Of a DNA stretch of 64,000 nt, positions 51,768 through 60,700 are shown piece by piece (within the stretch, counting starts at the first letter, position 1; the number at the start of each line of letters is the position of its first letter). Origin of the DNA: Deltaproteobacteria bacterium (GTDB taxonomy: Bacteria > Myxococcota_A > UBA796 > CAJQPC01); NCBI GenBank assembly GCA_016717595.1, contig JADKFE010000022.1:24617-88616 (forward strand). Direction: 5' to 3'. The position numbers were made by a program, and so were the translations under genes. The notes under the pieces were generated by a model. The model was not told where the DNA came from, made no database searches, and was given only the letters and a program-made list of their open reading frames with translations.

Positions 51768-52802
51768 ATGGAATCTTCACCCCCGCCGCCCCCCTGGATG
51801 ACCGACACCCGCCGCGTCGGCGAGGCCCTGCGGGGCTCCGCCTTTCGGCCCCGCGCCGTGGCGAACGCCCTGGGCGTGCTCGCCTGGAGCGGCCCGGCCT
51901 TAGACGGCCTGTGGTGGCAACGAAAGAACCTCGCTGAGGGCCCGCTCGGCGCCCAGATCGAGCTGCTCGTGCGCGGCGGCCGGGTGCCCACCGCCGCCGC
52001 CCGCGACGCCTTCGACGCCCGCGCCTGGCGCGCCGGGATCTTGGAGGACGGCCCCGAGGGCACGGTCTCGACGGGCCTCGTGCTGCCCTTGGAGTGTGAT
52101 CTCGTGTGGACCGACCGCCCCGAGCGCGCGTTTGTGGGCCAGAGCGGCGTGTTTATGCCCGACAGCACGTCCTTGGCCCTGCGCCGCGCCTTGCCGTCCG
52201 AGCCCGTGGCCCGGCACCTCGACCTGGGCTCTGGCGGCGGCGCCGTGGCCGTGCGCGCGGCGCGCTGGGCGGAGGAGACCCTCGCCTTAGACGTCAACCC
52301 CCGGGGCGCGGAGGCCGTCTACCGCACCGCGGCGCTCTCCGGCGTGAAGATGAGCCCCGTGACCGGCGACGCCCGGGAGCTCGCCGCGCTGGGCACCTTC
52401 GACCGCGTGAGCTTCGTGTTCCCCCTGCTCGTGCCCTGGGACGGCCTCACCACCGCCCCACTGCACACGATCGCCGAGAGCGCGTCGTTGCTGGTGGACG
52501 TGCTCAACGCCGTCGCCGAGCGCCTCAACCCCGGCGGTCTGTGTCTGTTCTACGTTCAAGACTTCGCCGGGGCGCGCAGCCTGCCCGACGCCATCGACGC
52601 CGCGTTTAAGGGCCGCCCCTGGCGCGGCGCGTTCTGGTGGGACTACATCGGCGAGACCCAGGCCGGGCCCCTGCGCTCGGGGATCCTGGCGATCCGCGCT
52701 GATGCGAGCCCCGGCTGGCGCGACGAGCAGAACGAGGCGCCCGACATGGGCTGCGACGACTGGTGGCCTTATCTGGCGCCGCTTCTGGGCGAGGAGGGGT
52801 AG
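51768..52802 (+). CDS. SAM-dependent methyltransferase
   Basis: 344 residues, cytosolic. A class I Rossmann fold begins near residue 145 with motif I HLDLGSGGGAVAVRA, then the acidic strand ETLALDVNPRG and DARELAALGTFDRVSFVFP. The N-terminal 140 residues form a separate helical/beta domain as in PrmB/HemK-like or 'small methyltransferase' enzymes, but the NPPY motif is replaced by a VFPLLVPWD segment, so substrate is probably not the classical N5-glutamine. It diverges from the histidine kinase. Confidence 0.75.
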   Translation: MESSPPPPPWMTDTRRVGEALRGSAFRPRAVANALGVLAWSGPALDGLWWQRKNLAEGPLGAQIELLVRGGRVPTAAARDAFDARAWRAGILEDGPEGTVSTGLVLPLECDLVWTDRPERAFVGQSGVFMPDSTSLALRRALPSEPVARHLDLGSGGGAVAVRAARWAEETLALDVNPRGAEAVYRTAALSGVKMSPVTGDARELAALGTFDRVSFVFPLLVPWDGLTTAPLHTIAESASLLVDVLNAVAERLNPGGLCLFYVQDFAGARSLPDAIDAAFKGRPWRGAFWWDYIGETQAGPLRSGILAIRADASPGWRDEQNEAPDMGCDDWWPYLAPLLGEEG

Positions 52803-52853
52803 GGGAGCGCGAGGACGTTTGGCCCCCGCGCTCTGTGCGCTGTGCCCCGCCGC

Positions 52854-54209
52854 TCAGGGCCAGAATGAGCCGGGGTGACCCGCCATGTGCTCACGCATCC
52901 AGGCCTTGAGGATGGCCTCCTCCTCCTCCTCGATGGTCTCCACGGTCTTGAACGGTGAGCCGTCCAAATACCGCGCCGGGCTGCCCTCGCCGTCGGGGCT
53001 GCCGTGGTCGGCGTCGAGGGAGGTGCGCCAGTACTCGGCGTGGGCCGCCCACTCCGCCTGATCAACAAGATCCGGCGCGGTGAACCAGACGTTCCAGCTC
53101 AGCACGTTGAACTGTTTGAGCATGTTGCCCGCGGCGAGGTTGAAGATGTCCAAGACGGCCTGGTTAAAGTCGTCCACCTTGGCGATGCCCGTCTTCGTGA
53201 CGGCGCCGATCTCCACGTCGAGATGGCCCACAGTGAACGCGAGGTCATTGTGCTGGGCGAAGGTGGGGACGGGGAAACGGTCGGTCTGGCCCTTGATGAG
53301 CGGGAAGAGCGGCTGGTTGGGGTTCCCGGGGAGGGACGTCTTGACGATGATCGCGTTCGCTTTGGTGGAGGGGAACGGCAGGCCGCTGGCGCCGAAGTGG
53401 CCCAACAGCCGCTTGACCATGGGCCGCTCATGCGCGCTGGGGCTGAACCAGATGCGACCCTGCACAGACATGTCCGCGGCCAAGGTGCGGTTGGCCTCAT
53501 CGGCCCAGCCGCGGTTGCCGGTGACCGTGACCTCGACGTTCATGGCGCCGAGCTGCGGCGCCACGGCGGCCTGCTGGGGGCAGATGATGGAGTAGACGCG
53601 GCCCTCAGCGGTGTAGCCCAGGCGGGAGATGTCGGGGGCGAACATCTGGTAGCAGCGTTTTTTGTCTTGGCCATCCGGCACAGAGTTCCAGCTAAACTCC
53701 GGCCACACCACCTTCTGCTGGCGCACCAAGAGCGGGATGTTCTCGCGGTTGCCCAAGATCGGCAGCGAGGACAGATCGGGGCTGGGGTAAGCGAAGGCCG
53801 GGTTTGACTGCGCGAAGCCGCCCACCCAGCCCGGCGCGGGCGTGGGGTTGAGGAGCCCGCGCATCTTGTCGTTCGACAGATCCGCCATGAGCACGATGTC
53901 GGGGGTGCTGGCGTCGGCGTTGTGAATGGCGTTGTCGCGGGTGTTCGCCAACAGCGTGCCGCCGTCGAGCACGGTGAAGTAGAGATCCGGGCGGCGGCCC
54001 ACGAAACGATCGCCCGCGGCGCTTGAGTCAAAGCGGATCTCAAACCGCCCCTGGGCGTCCGTGGGCGCGATGCCCAGGTACTCGTCCTTGGTGAACAGAT
54101 CCTTGTCGTAGGCGGTCACGATGACGTCGATGACGGGCCGCTGGGTGGCCTTGTCGAGGACGACGCCCTGGACGATGGTGGTGGAGCCTTGGGTGGTGAC
54201 AGCGCTCAT
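52854..54209 (-). CDS. unknown protein with transthyretin-like N-terminal domain
   Basis: 451 residues, no signal peptide. Residues 8-110 look like a carboxypeptidase-regulatory/transthyretin-like beta sandwich (VQGVVLDKATQRPVIDVIVTAYDKD...GRFEIRFD...). The rest is beta-rich and unfamiliar, with an Asp/Glu-rich helical tail (ETIEEEEEAILKAWM). AGGA lies 8 bases before ATG 54209. The N-terminal domain type usually binds carbohydrate or mediates assembly. The neighbourhood gives no firm clue; being a T6SS-exported structural or cargo protein is possible. Confidence 0.6.
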   Translation of the reverse strand: MSAVTTQGSTTIVQGVVLDKATQRPVIDVIVTAYDKDLFTKDEYLGIAPTDAQGRFEIRFDSSAAGDRFVGRRPDLYFTVLDGGTLLANTRDNAIHNADASTPDIVLMADLSNDKMRGLLNPTPAPGWVGGFAQSNPAFAYPSPDLSSLPILGNRENIPLLVRQQKVVWPEFSWNSVPDGQDKKRCYQMFAPDISRLGYTAEGRVYSIICPQQAAVAPQLGAMNVEVTVTGNRGWADEANRTLAADMSVQGRIWFSPSAHERPMVKRLLGHFGASGLPFPSTKANAIIVKTSLPGNPNQPLFPLIKGQTDRFPVPTFAQHNDLAFTVGHLDVEIGAVTKTGIAKVDDFNQAVLDIFNLAAGNMLKQFNVLSWNVWFTAPDLVDQAEWAAHAEYWRTSLDADHGSPDGEGSPARYLDGSPFKTVETIEEEEEAILKAWMREHMAGHPGSFWP

Positions 54210-54945
54210 TTTGATGTCCTCGGGAGGGTGGAGAGGGGCCGCTCGCGGGGGATGGTAGCTCTGGGGGGTGGGCGGTTGCAAGGGCCCAACTGCCCGTGAA
54301 AGGGGCCTTCACCGTGGCTTCTCGCCCACGACGCCGCGGGCGTAGGCGCCGGGGCCGGGGCGAGGGGATCGGTCAAGAGGATTGTTTTCTCCTGGCGACG
54401 GATCAGGCGGCGCGGCGGGGCGCGAGCCGAGGCCGGTCTGGGGTTCTGCAGAAGAGCGTCGCGCCGGCGGGCCTCGGGGTGCGGCTGACGAAGGCCGGTA
54501 GCGGAAGCTCGCGATGGACGCCTTGGAGCCTGCTGTTGTGGCGGGTCTTCGGGGGCGATGGCGTAAGCTGGCATGAGGGGCCTCCAGCGGGTTGCCCCTG
54601 CTCTTCGGTCGCGCGCGGTGCATGTCGCAGAAAAACGCAGAGAGTCGCCCGGCGGAAGCGGCCCGGCAGATCGGGATGGCGATCCCAGCACCAGCTTCCC
54701 CGCGCCCACCGACCGGACGCCGCGCGCCCAACGGCTGGACGCCCCCGCATCATCTGCTGGACGGTCGCGCGATCTGGGACTCTGAGTCCCTTCCGCGACG
54801 AGAGGGCCCTGTTCGGGCGGTGAGGGGCATGGGCGACACCACCCCCGACGGGTCAAGCTCCGATCAGGACTGCGCGGGGATGCATACCCCTTGCGCTCCC
54901 GACCCAACTGGCGTTCAATCAGCAGTCCTGTCGCCTGGAGTCGTC
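54210..54945. other. 736-bp region without a supported gene
   Basis: Between two divergent starts. Open frames exist on both strands but are Pro/Arg/Ala-rich, lack ribosome sites and show no recognisable protein. The only regulatory signal I see is TTGCGC (54891-54896) and TTCAAT (54914-54919), 17 bases apart, which could start a 20-base leader for the GHKL operon. The length is unusual for this compact window and may mark the edge of an inserted block. Confidence 0.5.
54891..54919 (+). promoter_or_regulatory. candidate promoter of the GHKL operon
   Basis: TTGCGC and TTCAAT with a 17-base spacer, ending 26 bases before ATG 54946. Both boxes match the sigma70 consensus only in part. Confidence 0.35.
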
Positions 54946-57573
54946 ATGGCCGAGCTGGTCCGCCTGTCCATCCTCGATACCTATGGCGTGCGCTGGTCCC
55001 GTGAGGCCCTCGCCCGAGATCTTGTACAGAACTTCTTCGACGCCCACGGCGACTTCGAAGCGCTCAGCCTCCGAGTGGATGTCGCCACCCGGACGGTGGA
55101 GATCCGGGGACCGCAGGTCTTTGATCTCACACTGCTCTTCTATGTGGGCGGCACCACCAAGCGCGACGACAGCACCGTGGGTGGCTTCGGGGAGGGCTTC
55201 AAGATCGCCGCCCTCGTGGCGGTGCGCGACCTCGGTGTGCGTTTGTGGGCGGGCTCCGGCCCGCGCGGCTTCGAGGTGGTGCTTGACCCGGTGCCGCTCG
55301 GCCGCGAGCTCTGCTACGCCTGGGCCCCAGAGGATCCGACCACCACCGACGCCTGGTTGCGCCTCACCGGCTGCGACGACGCGCTGCTCGCCGCGTTTGC
55401 CGGCACCCCGCTGCTCTTCCGCCACCGCGGCCACCCGGAGCTCCAGCAGCGCCTGGCGTGCTCGGCCGATGGTCGGGCCGCGGTGTATCGCGGCTCGGTC
55501 GCTGGTGTGGGGCTGCTCTTCTACCGCCGCCAGAAGCGGGGCGTGGTGGGCTACCACAGCTACCCCGCCATCGAGGCGCTGCACCTGTGCTACGACGGAG
55601 CCATCGACGCCCTGGAAGGGGATCGTGACCGGCGGGACCTGGCCCCCAACCTCTTGGCCGAGGCCATCGGTGGCGCCCTCGAACCCCCCGAGCTCTTTGG
55701 CCTCTTGTTGCACCTCCAACCCCTCTGGGAGCAGGGGCACCCTGTGCTGAGCGCGCTCTTGAAGGCCGCCGCGAGCCGAGGGCTGCGGTTTGAGGGCTGG
55801 CCCGTGGGCTGGCTGGCCGGCGGGGGGGATGAGCACGCGGCGGCGCTCGCCAAGCGGCAGGGCTTTCGCATCGCCCTGGTCGCCTTCGGTGAGGTGGGCA
55901 TGCCGAGGGTAGCTCAACACTATGAGCACAGCCTGGTGACCCGCGCGCCCACCCCCAAGGAAGCCGCCCGCAGCGCGCTGGTTGAGGACCTGTATCGCCG
56001 CTTCATGGGAGCGCCCGAAGAGGAGAGCCCCCGGAGCAAGCCGCGCAAGAAGCGGCTCGAGGTCTTCGACGATCCCGAGGGCCGCGCCGCCATCCTGGGC
56101 CAGCACTTTTCCGATCGTATCGTGATGAACGCCGCCCAGCTGGCCGGTGAGCTGCCCGGGGCGGGCGCCACCTTGCTGCACGAGTATGCCCACGAGGTTG
56201 GGGGGGACCAGGACGAGGCGTTCTGGCGGCGGTTGGAGGTTCTGCTCTTCCACACCTTGGCGGCGCCCGCCGACGTGCGCGCTGTCCGCGAGCGCTTTGC
56301 CGCGGAGGACGGACGCAACGCTCCGGTGGAGCCGCCGCCACCGCCTGATCCCTTCGCCGATGTGCCGCCCGCCTGGAAGAGCACCGTCGAGGTCTTCAAG
56401 CTCGGCGCGCACGCGGGCACGTCTCGCGAGAACATGCACTTCAGCTACGTCCAGGTCTTCGTGCCGCCGGGCCTGCCGGGCACCGGGCCCTTTGTGCAGC
56501 AGATCATCAAGAAGGTGGAGACCCGCCCGGGCCACCACACGATGATCACGGTCATCCCCGTCTGGACCGAGGAGCGTGCGCGCCGCTGGTCCCTGCCCGG
56601 CCTGCCCACGGTGCGCATCGATGGCTTCGATGTGCAGCCGGTCGAGGCGAGCCCCGATCCCCTCCGCGTCCGTTCTTATGGCGGTCATGCCCTGCCGGAC
56701 CTTCACCTGCTGACCCGCCTCGACGCCCCCGACGAGGTTGAGCTGGCCTACGATCGCATCAGCGACCTGGCGGCCCCGGGGCGCGAAGCCGACGCGCGGC
56801 CTCCGGACCTCGGGGGCGAGCTGCGGCGGATGGCCATGGATCACTGGAGCCCCTGGTCGGGTGATGAGCTGGAGGCTGCCTGGGCCTGCGGCTGCGCCCA
56901 GGCGTCCTCTCGCCTCATCGCCCAGGTGGTGGCCGCCGGCCCCCCGGGTTCCGACGAGGCCTTCGCCGAGGTCAAGGCGGGCATGACCTCACTCATCCAG
57001 ACTGCCCGCCGGCTGCGCGCAGAAGATCCCGACTTCGATGACGCCGATGCGCTCGAGCGCCAGGCGATGGGGGCCTGTCAGGGCCTCGCGGTGGCCGCGG
57101 GGGCGGATGGCGGAGAAGCCGCCGCCCGCGCGATCTTCGCCACCGCCCGGGCCCTCTGCGCCGAGGCCTTCCAGCTCGACACCGGCGAAGAAGCGCGCGC
57201 CACCCTCATCGCGCTGGCGCTGGATGCCGCTTGGTGGACCCACAAGGGCGAGCGCCCGGTGCCCGCGCCCGAGGTCATTCGCGCCGACTATGAGCTCATC
57301 GCCGCCGCCCTAAAGCGCTTCGAGGCCGCCGCCTGGATCCGCGGGGAAGGCCGGCCCCATCGTCGGCTGAAGGCCTTTGTCGGCGAGCACCGCGGCAACG
57401 GCCACGCCCAGATGTCCGAGCGCCACCGCATCGAGCAGGCCGCCGACAAACGACAGACGATCGAGGCCTGGCGCCCCATGTTTGAAGCCCATGATGCCGA
57501 GCTCTTGGCCACAAGAGATCCGGTGGCCGCCGCGGCGCGCTGCCTCGCGGTCGCCCGGGAGGTCCTCCAATGA
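54946..57573 (+). CDS. GHKL ATPase with HEYAH zinc-peptidase motif (GHKL-A)
   Basis: 875 residues. An N-terminal GHKL (Hsp90/MORC/histidine-kinase-like) ATPase is indicated by RDLVQNFFDA at 24-33 (N-box, Asp in place of the usual Glu), GGTTK at 68-72 and GGFGEGFK at 79-86 (ATP lid). In the middle LLHEYAHEVGGD carries HExxH at 412-416, as in gluzincin/metzincin-type peptidases. A beta-rich segment (about 480-590) and a long helical C-terminus follow. GGAG 5 bases upstream sets ATG 54946. The stop overlaps the start of a paralogue (ATGA). An ATP-switched protease in a defence setting is plausible; the fold pair is inferred from motifs only. Confidence 0.75.
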   Translation: MAELVRLSILDTYGVRWSREALARDLVQNFFDAHGDFEALSLRVDVATRTVEIRGPQVFDLTLLFYVGGTTKRDDSTVGGFGEGFKIAALVAVRDLGVRLWAGSGPRGFEVVLDPVPLGRELCYAWAPEDPTTTDAWLRLTGCDDALLAAFAGTPLLFRHRGHPELQQRLACSADGRAAVYRGSVAGVGLLFYRRQKRGVVGYHSYPAIEALHLCYDGAIDALEGDRDRRDLAPNLLAEAIGGALEPPELFGLLLHLQPLWEQGHPVLSALLKAAASRGLRFEGWPVGWLAGGGDEHAAALAKRQGFRIALVAFGEVGMPRVAQHYEHSLVTRAPTPKEAARSALVEDLYRRFMGAPEEESPRSKPRKKRLEVFDDPEGRAAILGQHFSDRIVMNAAQLAGELPGAGATLLHEYAHEVGGDQDEAFWRRLEVLLFHTLAAPADVRAVRERFAAEDGRNAPVEPPPPPDPFADVPPAWKSTVEVFKLGAHAGTSRENMHFSYVQVFVPPGLPGTGPFVQQIIKKVETRPGHHTMITVIPVWTEERARRWSLPGLPTVRIDGFDVQPVEASPDPLRVRSYGGHALPDLHLLTRLDAPDEVELAYDRISDLAAPGREADARPPDLGGELRRMAMDHWSPWSGDELEAAWACGCAQASSRLIAQVVAAGPPGSDEAFAEVKAGMTSLIQTARRLRAEDPDFDDADALERQAMGACQGLAVAAGADGGEAAARAIFATARALCAEAFQLDTGEEARATLIALALDAAWWTHKGERPVPAPEVIRADYELIAAALKRFEAAAWIRGEGRPHRRLKAFVGEHRGNGHAQMSERHRIEQAADKRQTIEAWRPMFEAHDAELLATRDPVAAAARCLAVAREVLQ

Positions 57574-60182
57574 GCATCCACCGCCTCTCGCTGCTCGACA
57601 CCTACAAGGTCCGCTGGGACGCCCCCACCGTGGTGCGCGACGTGGTGCAGAACTTCTTCGACGCCGCCGGCTCTCTGGACCAGGTGCGCATCGAGGTCGA
57701 CAAAAAGAAGAAGACCGTGCGCATCGAGGGGCCCACCGTCTTTGCCCTGGACCTGTTGAGGTATCTGGGGGGCACCACCAAGAGCGCCAGCGACCTGCGC
57801 TCGGCCGGCGGCTTCGGCGAGGGCTTCAAGATCTGCGCCCTCGTGCTGCTGCGCGACTTCGGCGTCGGGATGGAGGCGGGCGCCGGTGACTGGCGCATCC
57901 GCCCCTTCCTCGACGAGGTCCACTACGAAGGTGGGATCCTGGGCCGGGAGCTCTGTTACGCCGCCGAGCCTGTCGAGCCGCCCTTCCCCGGCAGCACTCT
58001 GAGCCTCACCGGGGTGCCCAATCGCCTCGCCCGGCGCTTCGAGCAGGCCGCGGAGCTCTTCCACGACCCCAAGAACCCTCGCCTACAGAAGCCCTTCTTC
58101 GTCGATGAGGGGCTGGGCATCGGCCTGTATCACAGCCCCGAGCAGAACAAGGGCGAGGTCTACTACCGCCGTCAGATCCGGGCCCGGCTGAGCTTCAAGC
58201 ACGGCGCGGCGCTGAGCGTGGCCTATGACGATCGCCTCACCGACCTCGACGCCGATCGTGACCGCCGCCACATCGCCACCACCGGGCCCATTCTGCACCG
58301 GCTCTGCCTGCGCCTGCCTGACGAGGTCCTGCTGCGCCTGCTCGACCACCTGCGCCGCTACTGGGCGGGGGGCAACACCCTGCTGAGCGCCGCCGTGCGC
58401 GCCGCCGCCGAGCGGGGCCTGAAGCTGACCACCCTGCCCAAGCGCTGGCTGGCCAATGCCCCCCAGGCGCTGCGCTTCCAAGAGCGCGCCAAGCGCAAGG
58501 GCTTCAAGATCGCCCTCGCGGCCTTCGCCGAGCTGGGCCTGCCTTCCCTCATCACCCACTTCGGCGCCGCCGTCGTGCCCCGCCCCCCCACGGAGGGAGA
58601 GCAGCGCCGCATCGCCATTCTGGCCGAGCTCTACCACCGCCTGACCGGCCACGCCGCGCCGCGCATCCCGCTGGAGGTGCAAGAAGAGCCGCTGGTCGAT
58701 GGCTACGGCCGCTACAACGGGGTCTTCTCGGCCCCGAGTCTGGCGGGCGACTTCGCCGTGGGCGCCGCCGCCGGCCTCGCGGTGCTGGCCTGTGTGCGCG
58801 GGGCGGGCAAAGAGAACAACGGCGACCGCCTCACCGAGCTCATCGAAGGCGCCCTCGCCCAGAGCGACGCCCTCGATGACCTGCGCGCCCGCTGGGAGGC
58901 CGCCGAGCTGGCACAGACCGCGCCTGAGGACCGCCTGTTGGAGGTCTTCGATGACGAGAGGCATGACCACCCGGTGGTGCAGGTCGCCGTGTACAGCGTG
59001 CCCGGCCTGCCCATCGACCCCCTGCTGGCCGCCATTCGCGAGGCCGCGCGGCGGGAGCGCGTGGCCTTTCGCCTCACCCTCGTGCCCATCCTCGACCTGC
59101 ACCACGCCCACCTGGCCGCCTGCCGCGGCCTGCCCACCGTGCGCATCCACCACCGCGACGTGCTGACCGAAGGCGCCGCCCCGCGGACCGCCTTCCTTCG
59201 CCGACACTTTGCCGGCGCCGCCTGGCCCACCGCCGAGGCGCTGCAGCCTCCGCTGCGGCAGGCCTGGATCGCCGCCTTCGACTACAAGAGAGGACGAAGG
59301 CGCCGCTGGGCGGATCAGCCCGCCTGGGCGCTCAAGGGCGAGAAGGCCGAGCTCGCCTATCGCCGTCGCCATGACACCGAGGCCCTGGCCCGCGACCAGC
59401 AGGAGCCCAACATCCGGGCCGCGGTGGAAGCCCGCCTCGGCGCCCGCAGCCCGGGCGTCGAGCTCCTCATGCAACAGGTGAAGCGGGGCCTCGAAGCCCG
59501 GCCCGCTGCCACCTGGCCCGAGCACCTGCCAGCCCTGCTCGATGTGTGGACGGCCCCCATCCAGGCCTTCGAGGCGGCCATTGTGCCCTTCACACCCCCA
59601 CCGGCGAGCGGCGGCTCGGGGGCGCAGCCGCTCTTCCTCATGGCCCGCGCCATCGAGACCCTCGCCGCGGGCGCCTCTCTGGACGACGCCCTGGCCGAGC
59701 TCAGCCGCGGCGGCGCGGCCTTTCTCACCGTGTGCGCCGAGGCCACCGACCTGCCCATTCGGTCCGACGACGCCCGCAGCGTGCGCGGCTGCGCCCAGCA
59801 GAGCTTCGGCCGAGCCTGGCTGGCCTCACCCGAGCCCGCCACCGCCCTGGCGTGCGCTCGCGAGGTGGTGGCCGAGGGCATCCGCCTCTCGGGGTCCTGG
59901 CAGCCGCCCCCCCAGGCCGAGGGCCAACGCAACGGCTTCGGCGAGGCCCTGACCCGGCACATCGGCGCGTACCCACCGACCTTCATCGAGCGCGCCTTCG
60001 CGGCGGTCGAGCGCATCACACCCCGCGTGCGCAGCGCCATGGAGGCGGCCCGCGCCCAGGGCGCCGATGAGCGCGGCGCTGAGGAGGCCGGCTTCCAGGC
60101 CTGCGCCGCCGCCCTTCACGAGGAGGCCGACCCCCAGAGGGTGCGGCTGGCCATCGTGCTCGACGCTCAGCTCCGAAGGTGA
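57570..60182 (+). CDS. GHKL ATPase paralogue lacking the peptidase motif (GHKL-B)
   Basis: 870 residues, co-linear with GHKL-A: RDVVQNFFDA at 23-32, GGTTK at 67-71, GGFGEGFK at 80-87, then matching segments such as LEVFDD and GLPTVRIHHRDV in the C-terminal half. Where GHKL-A has LLHEYAHEVGG, this protein reads AVLACVRGAGK, so the zinc site is lost while the ATPase motifs remain. Four-base overlap with GHKL-A implies coupled, perhaps stoichiometric synthesis. An active/inactive pair suggests a heteromeric complex in which B is a regulatory or scaffold subunit. Confidence 0.75.
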   Translation: MSIHRLSLLDTYKVRWDAPTVVRDVVQNFFDAAGSLDQVRIEVDKKKKTVRIEGPTVFALDLLRYLGGTTKSASDLRSAGGFGEGFKICALVLLRDFGVGMEAGAGDWRIRPFLDEVHYEGGILGRELCYAAEPVEPPFPGSTLSLTGVPNRLARRFEQAAELFHDPKNPRLQKPFFVDEGLGIGLYHSPEQNKGEVYYRRQIRARLSFKHGAALSVAYDDRLTDLDADRDRRHIATTGPILHRLCLRLPDEVLLRLLDHLRRYWAGGNTLLSAAVRAAAERGLKLTTLPKRWLANAPQALRFQERAKRKGFKIALAAFAELGLPSLITHFGAAVVPRPPTEGEQRRIAILAELYHRLTGHAAPRIPLEVQEEPLVDGYGRYNGVFSAPSLAGDFAVGAAAGLAVLACVRGAGKENNGDRLTELIEGALAQSDALDDLRARWEAAELAQTAPEDRLLEVFDDERHDHPVVQVAVYSVPGLPIDPLLAAIREAARRERVAFRLTLVPILDLHHAHLAACRGLPTVRIHHRDVLTEGAAPRTAFLRRHFAGAAWPTAEALQPPLRQAWIAAFDYKRGRRRRWADQPAWALKGEKAELAYRRRHDTEALARDQQEPNIRAAVEARLGARSPGVELLMQQVKRGLEARPAATWPEHLPALLDVWTAPIQAFEAAIVPFTPPPASGGSGAQPLFLMARAIETLAAGASLDDALAELSRGGAAFLTVCAEATDLPIRSDDARSVRGCAQQSFGRAWLASPEPATALACAREVVAEGIRLSGSWQPPPQAEGQRNGFGEALTRHIGAYPPTFIERAFAAVERITPRVRSAMEAARAQGADERGAEEAGFQACAAALHEEADPQRVRLAIVLDAQLRR

Positions 60183-60255
60183 GCCCTTCGCAGGGAGGTG
60201 TTGAGCGCCGATTCCGCGCCGGATCGGGCGCCGCACCCCAACGGGGGGATCGGGG

Positions 60256-60573
60256 TTCTACACCGCCGCAAGGGCAAACCGGCGCCGGATCGGCCTTCTG
60301 CACCGCCGCAAAGGGCAAACCGGCGGCGGTTTGGGGTTCTGCACCGCCGCAAGGGGCAAACCGGCGCCGGTTTGGTGTTCTCCGCCGCCGCAAGGGGCAA
60401 ACCGGCGCCGGTTTGGGGTTCTGCACCGCCGCAAGGGGCAAACCGGCGCCGGATTGGGGTTCTGCACCGCCGCAAGGGGCAAACCGGCGCCGGTTTGGGG
60501 TTCTGCACCGCCGCAAACCCCAAACCGGCGCCGGATCGGGGTTCTGCACCGCCGCAAGGGGCAAACCGGCGCC
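60256..60573. repeat. eight-copy 41-bp tandem repeat with palindromic core
   Basis: Units begin TTCT at 60256, 60296, 60337, 60378, 60419, 60460, 60501 and 60542 (period 41, once 40). Each has CACCGCCGCAAGGGG and then a core that in several units is CAAACCGGCGCCGGTTTG, a perfect 18-bp palindrome; other units differ by one to three bases in the right half. All parts repeat, so there are no spacers as in CRISPR. The period is not a multiple of three, so all frames stay open through it without coding. It lies between the GHKL operon and the next gene. Confidence 0.9.
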
Positions 60574-60639
60574 ACCGCGGCGCTCTTCTCGACTCGGGAG
60601 CGGAGCGTATCCTCGGCCAACAAATTCTCTGCGCGCCAC

Positions 60640-60668
60640 TTGCGCCCTCGGCGTCCCTTGCGATAGCG
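60640..60668 (+). promoter_or_regulatory. candidate promoter after the repeat array
   Basis: TTGCGC (60640-60645) and ATAGCG (60663-60668) are 17 bases apart, 32 bases before ATG 60701. A weak match to the consensus. Confidence 0.3.
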
Positions 60669-60700
60669 TGTCACTCGTCATCATCACAGGAGTGAACCGC

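Noticed and set aside
54296..54907. Coding gene in the gap before the GHKL operon
   Set aside because: Open frames on both strands are Pro/Arg/Ala-rich with no ribosome site and no recognisable protein; they look like GC-driven open frames.
60256..60573. Possible CRISPR array
   Set aside because: The whole 41-bp unit repeats; there are no unique spacers of constant length, and no cas gene is nearby.
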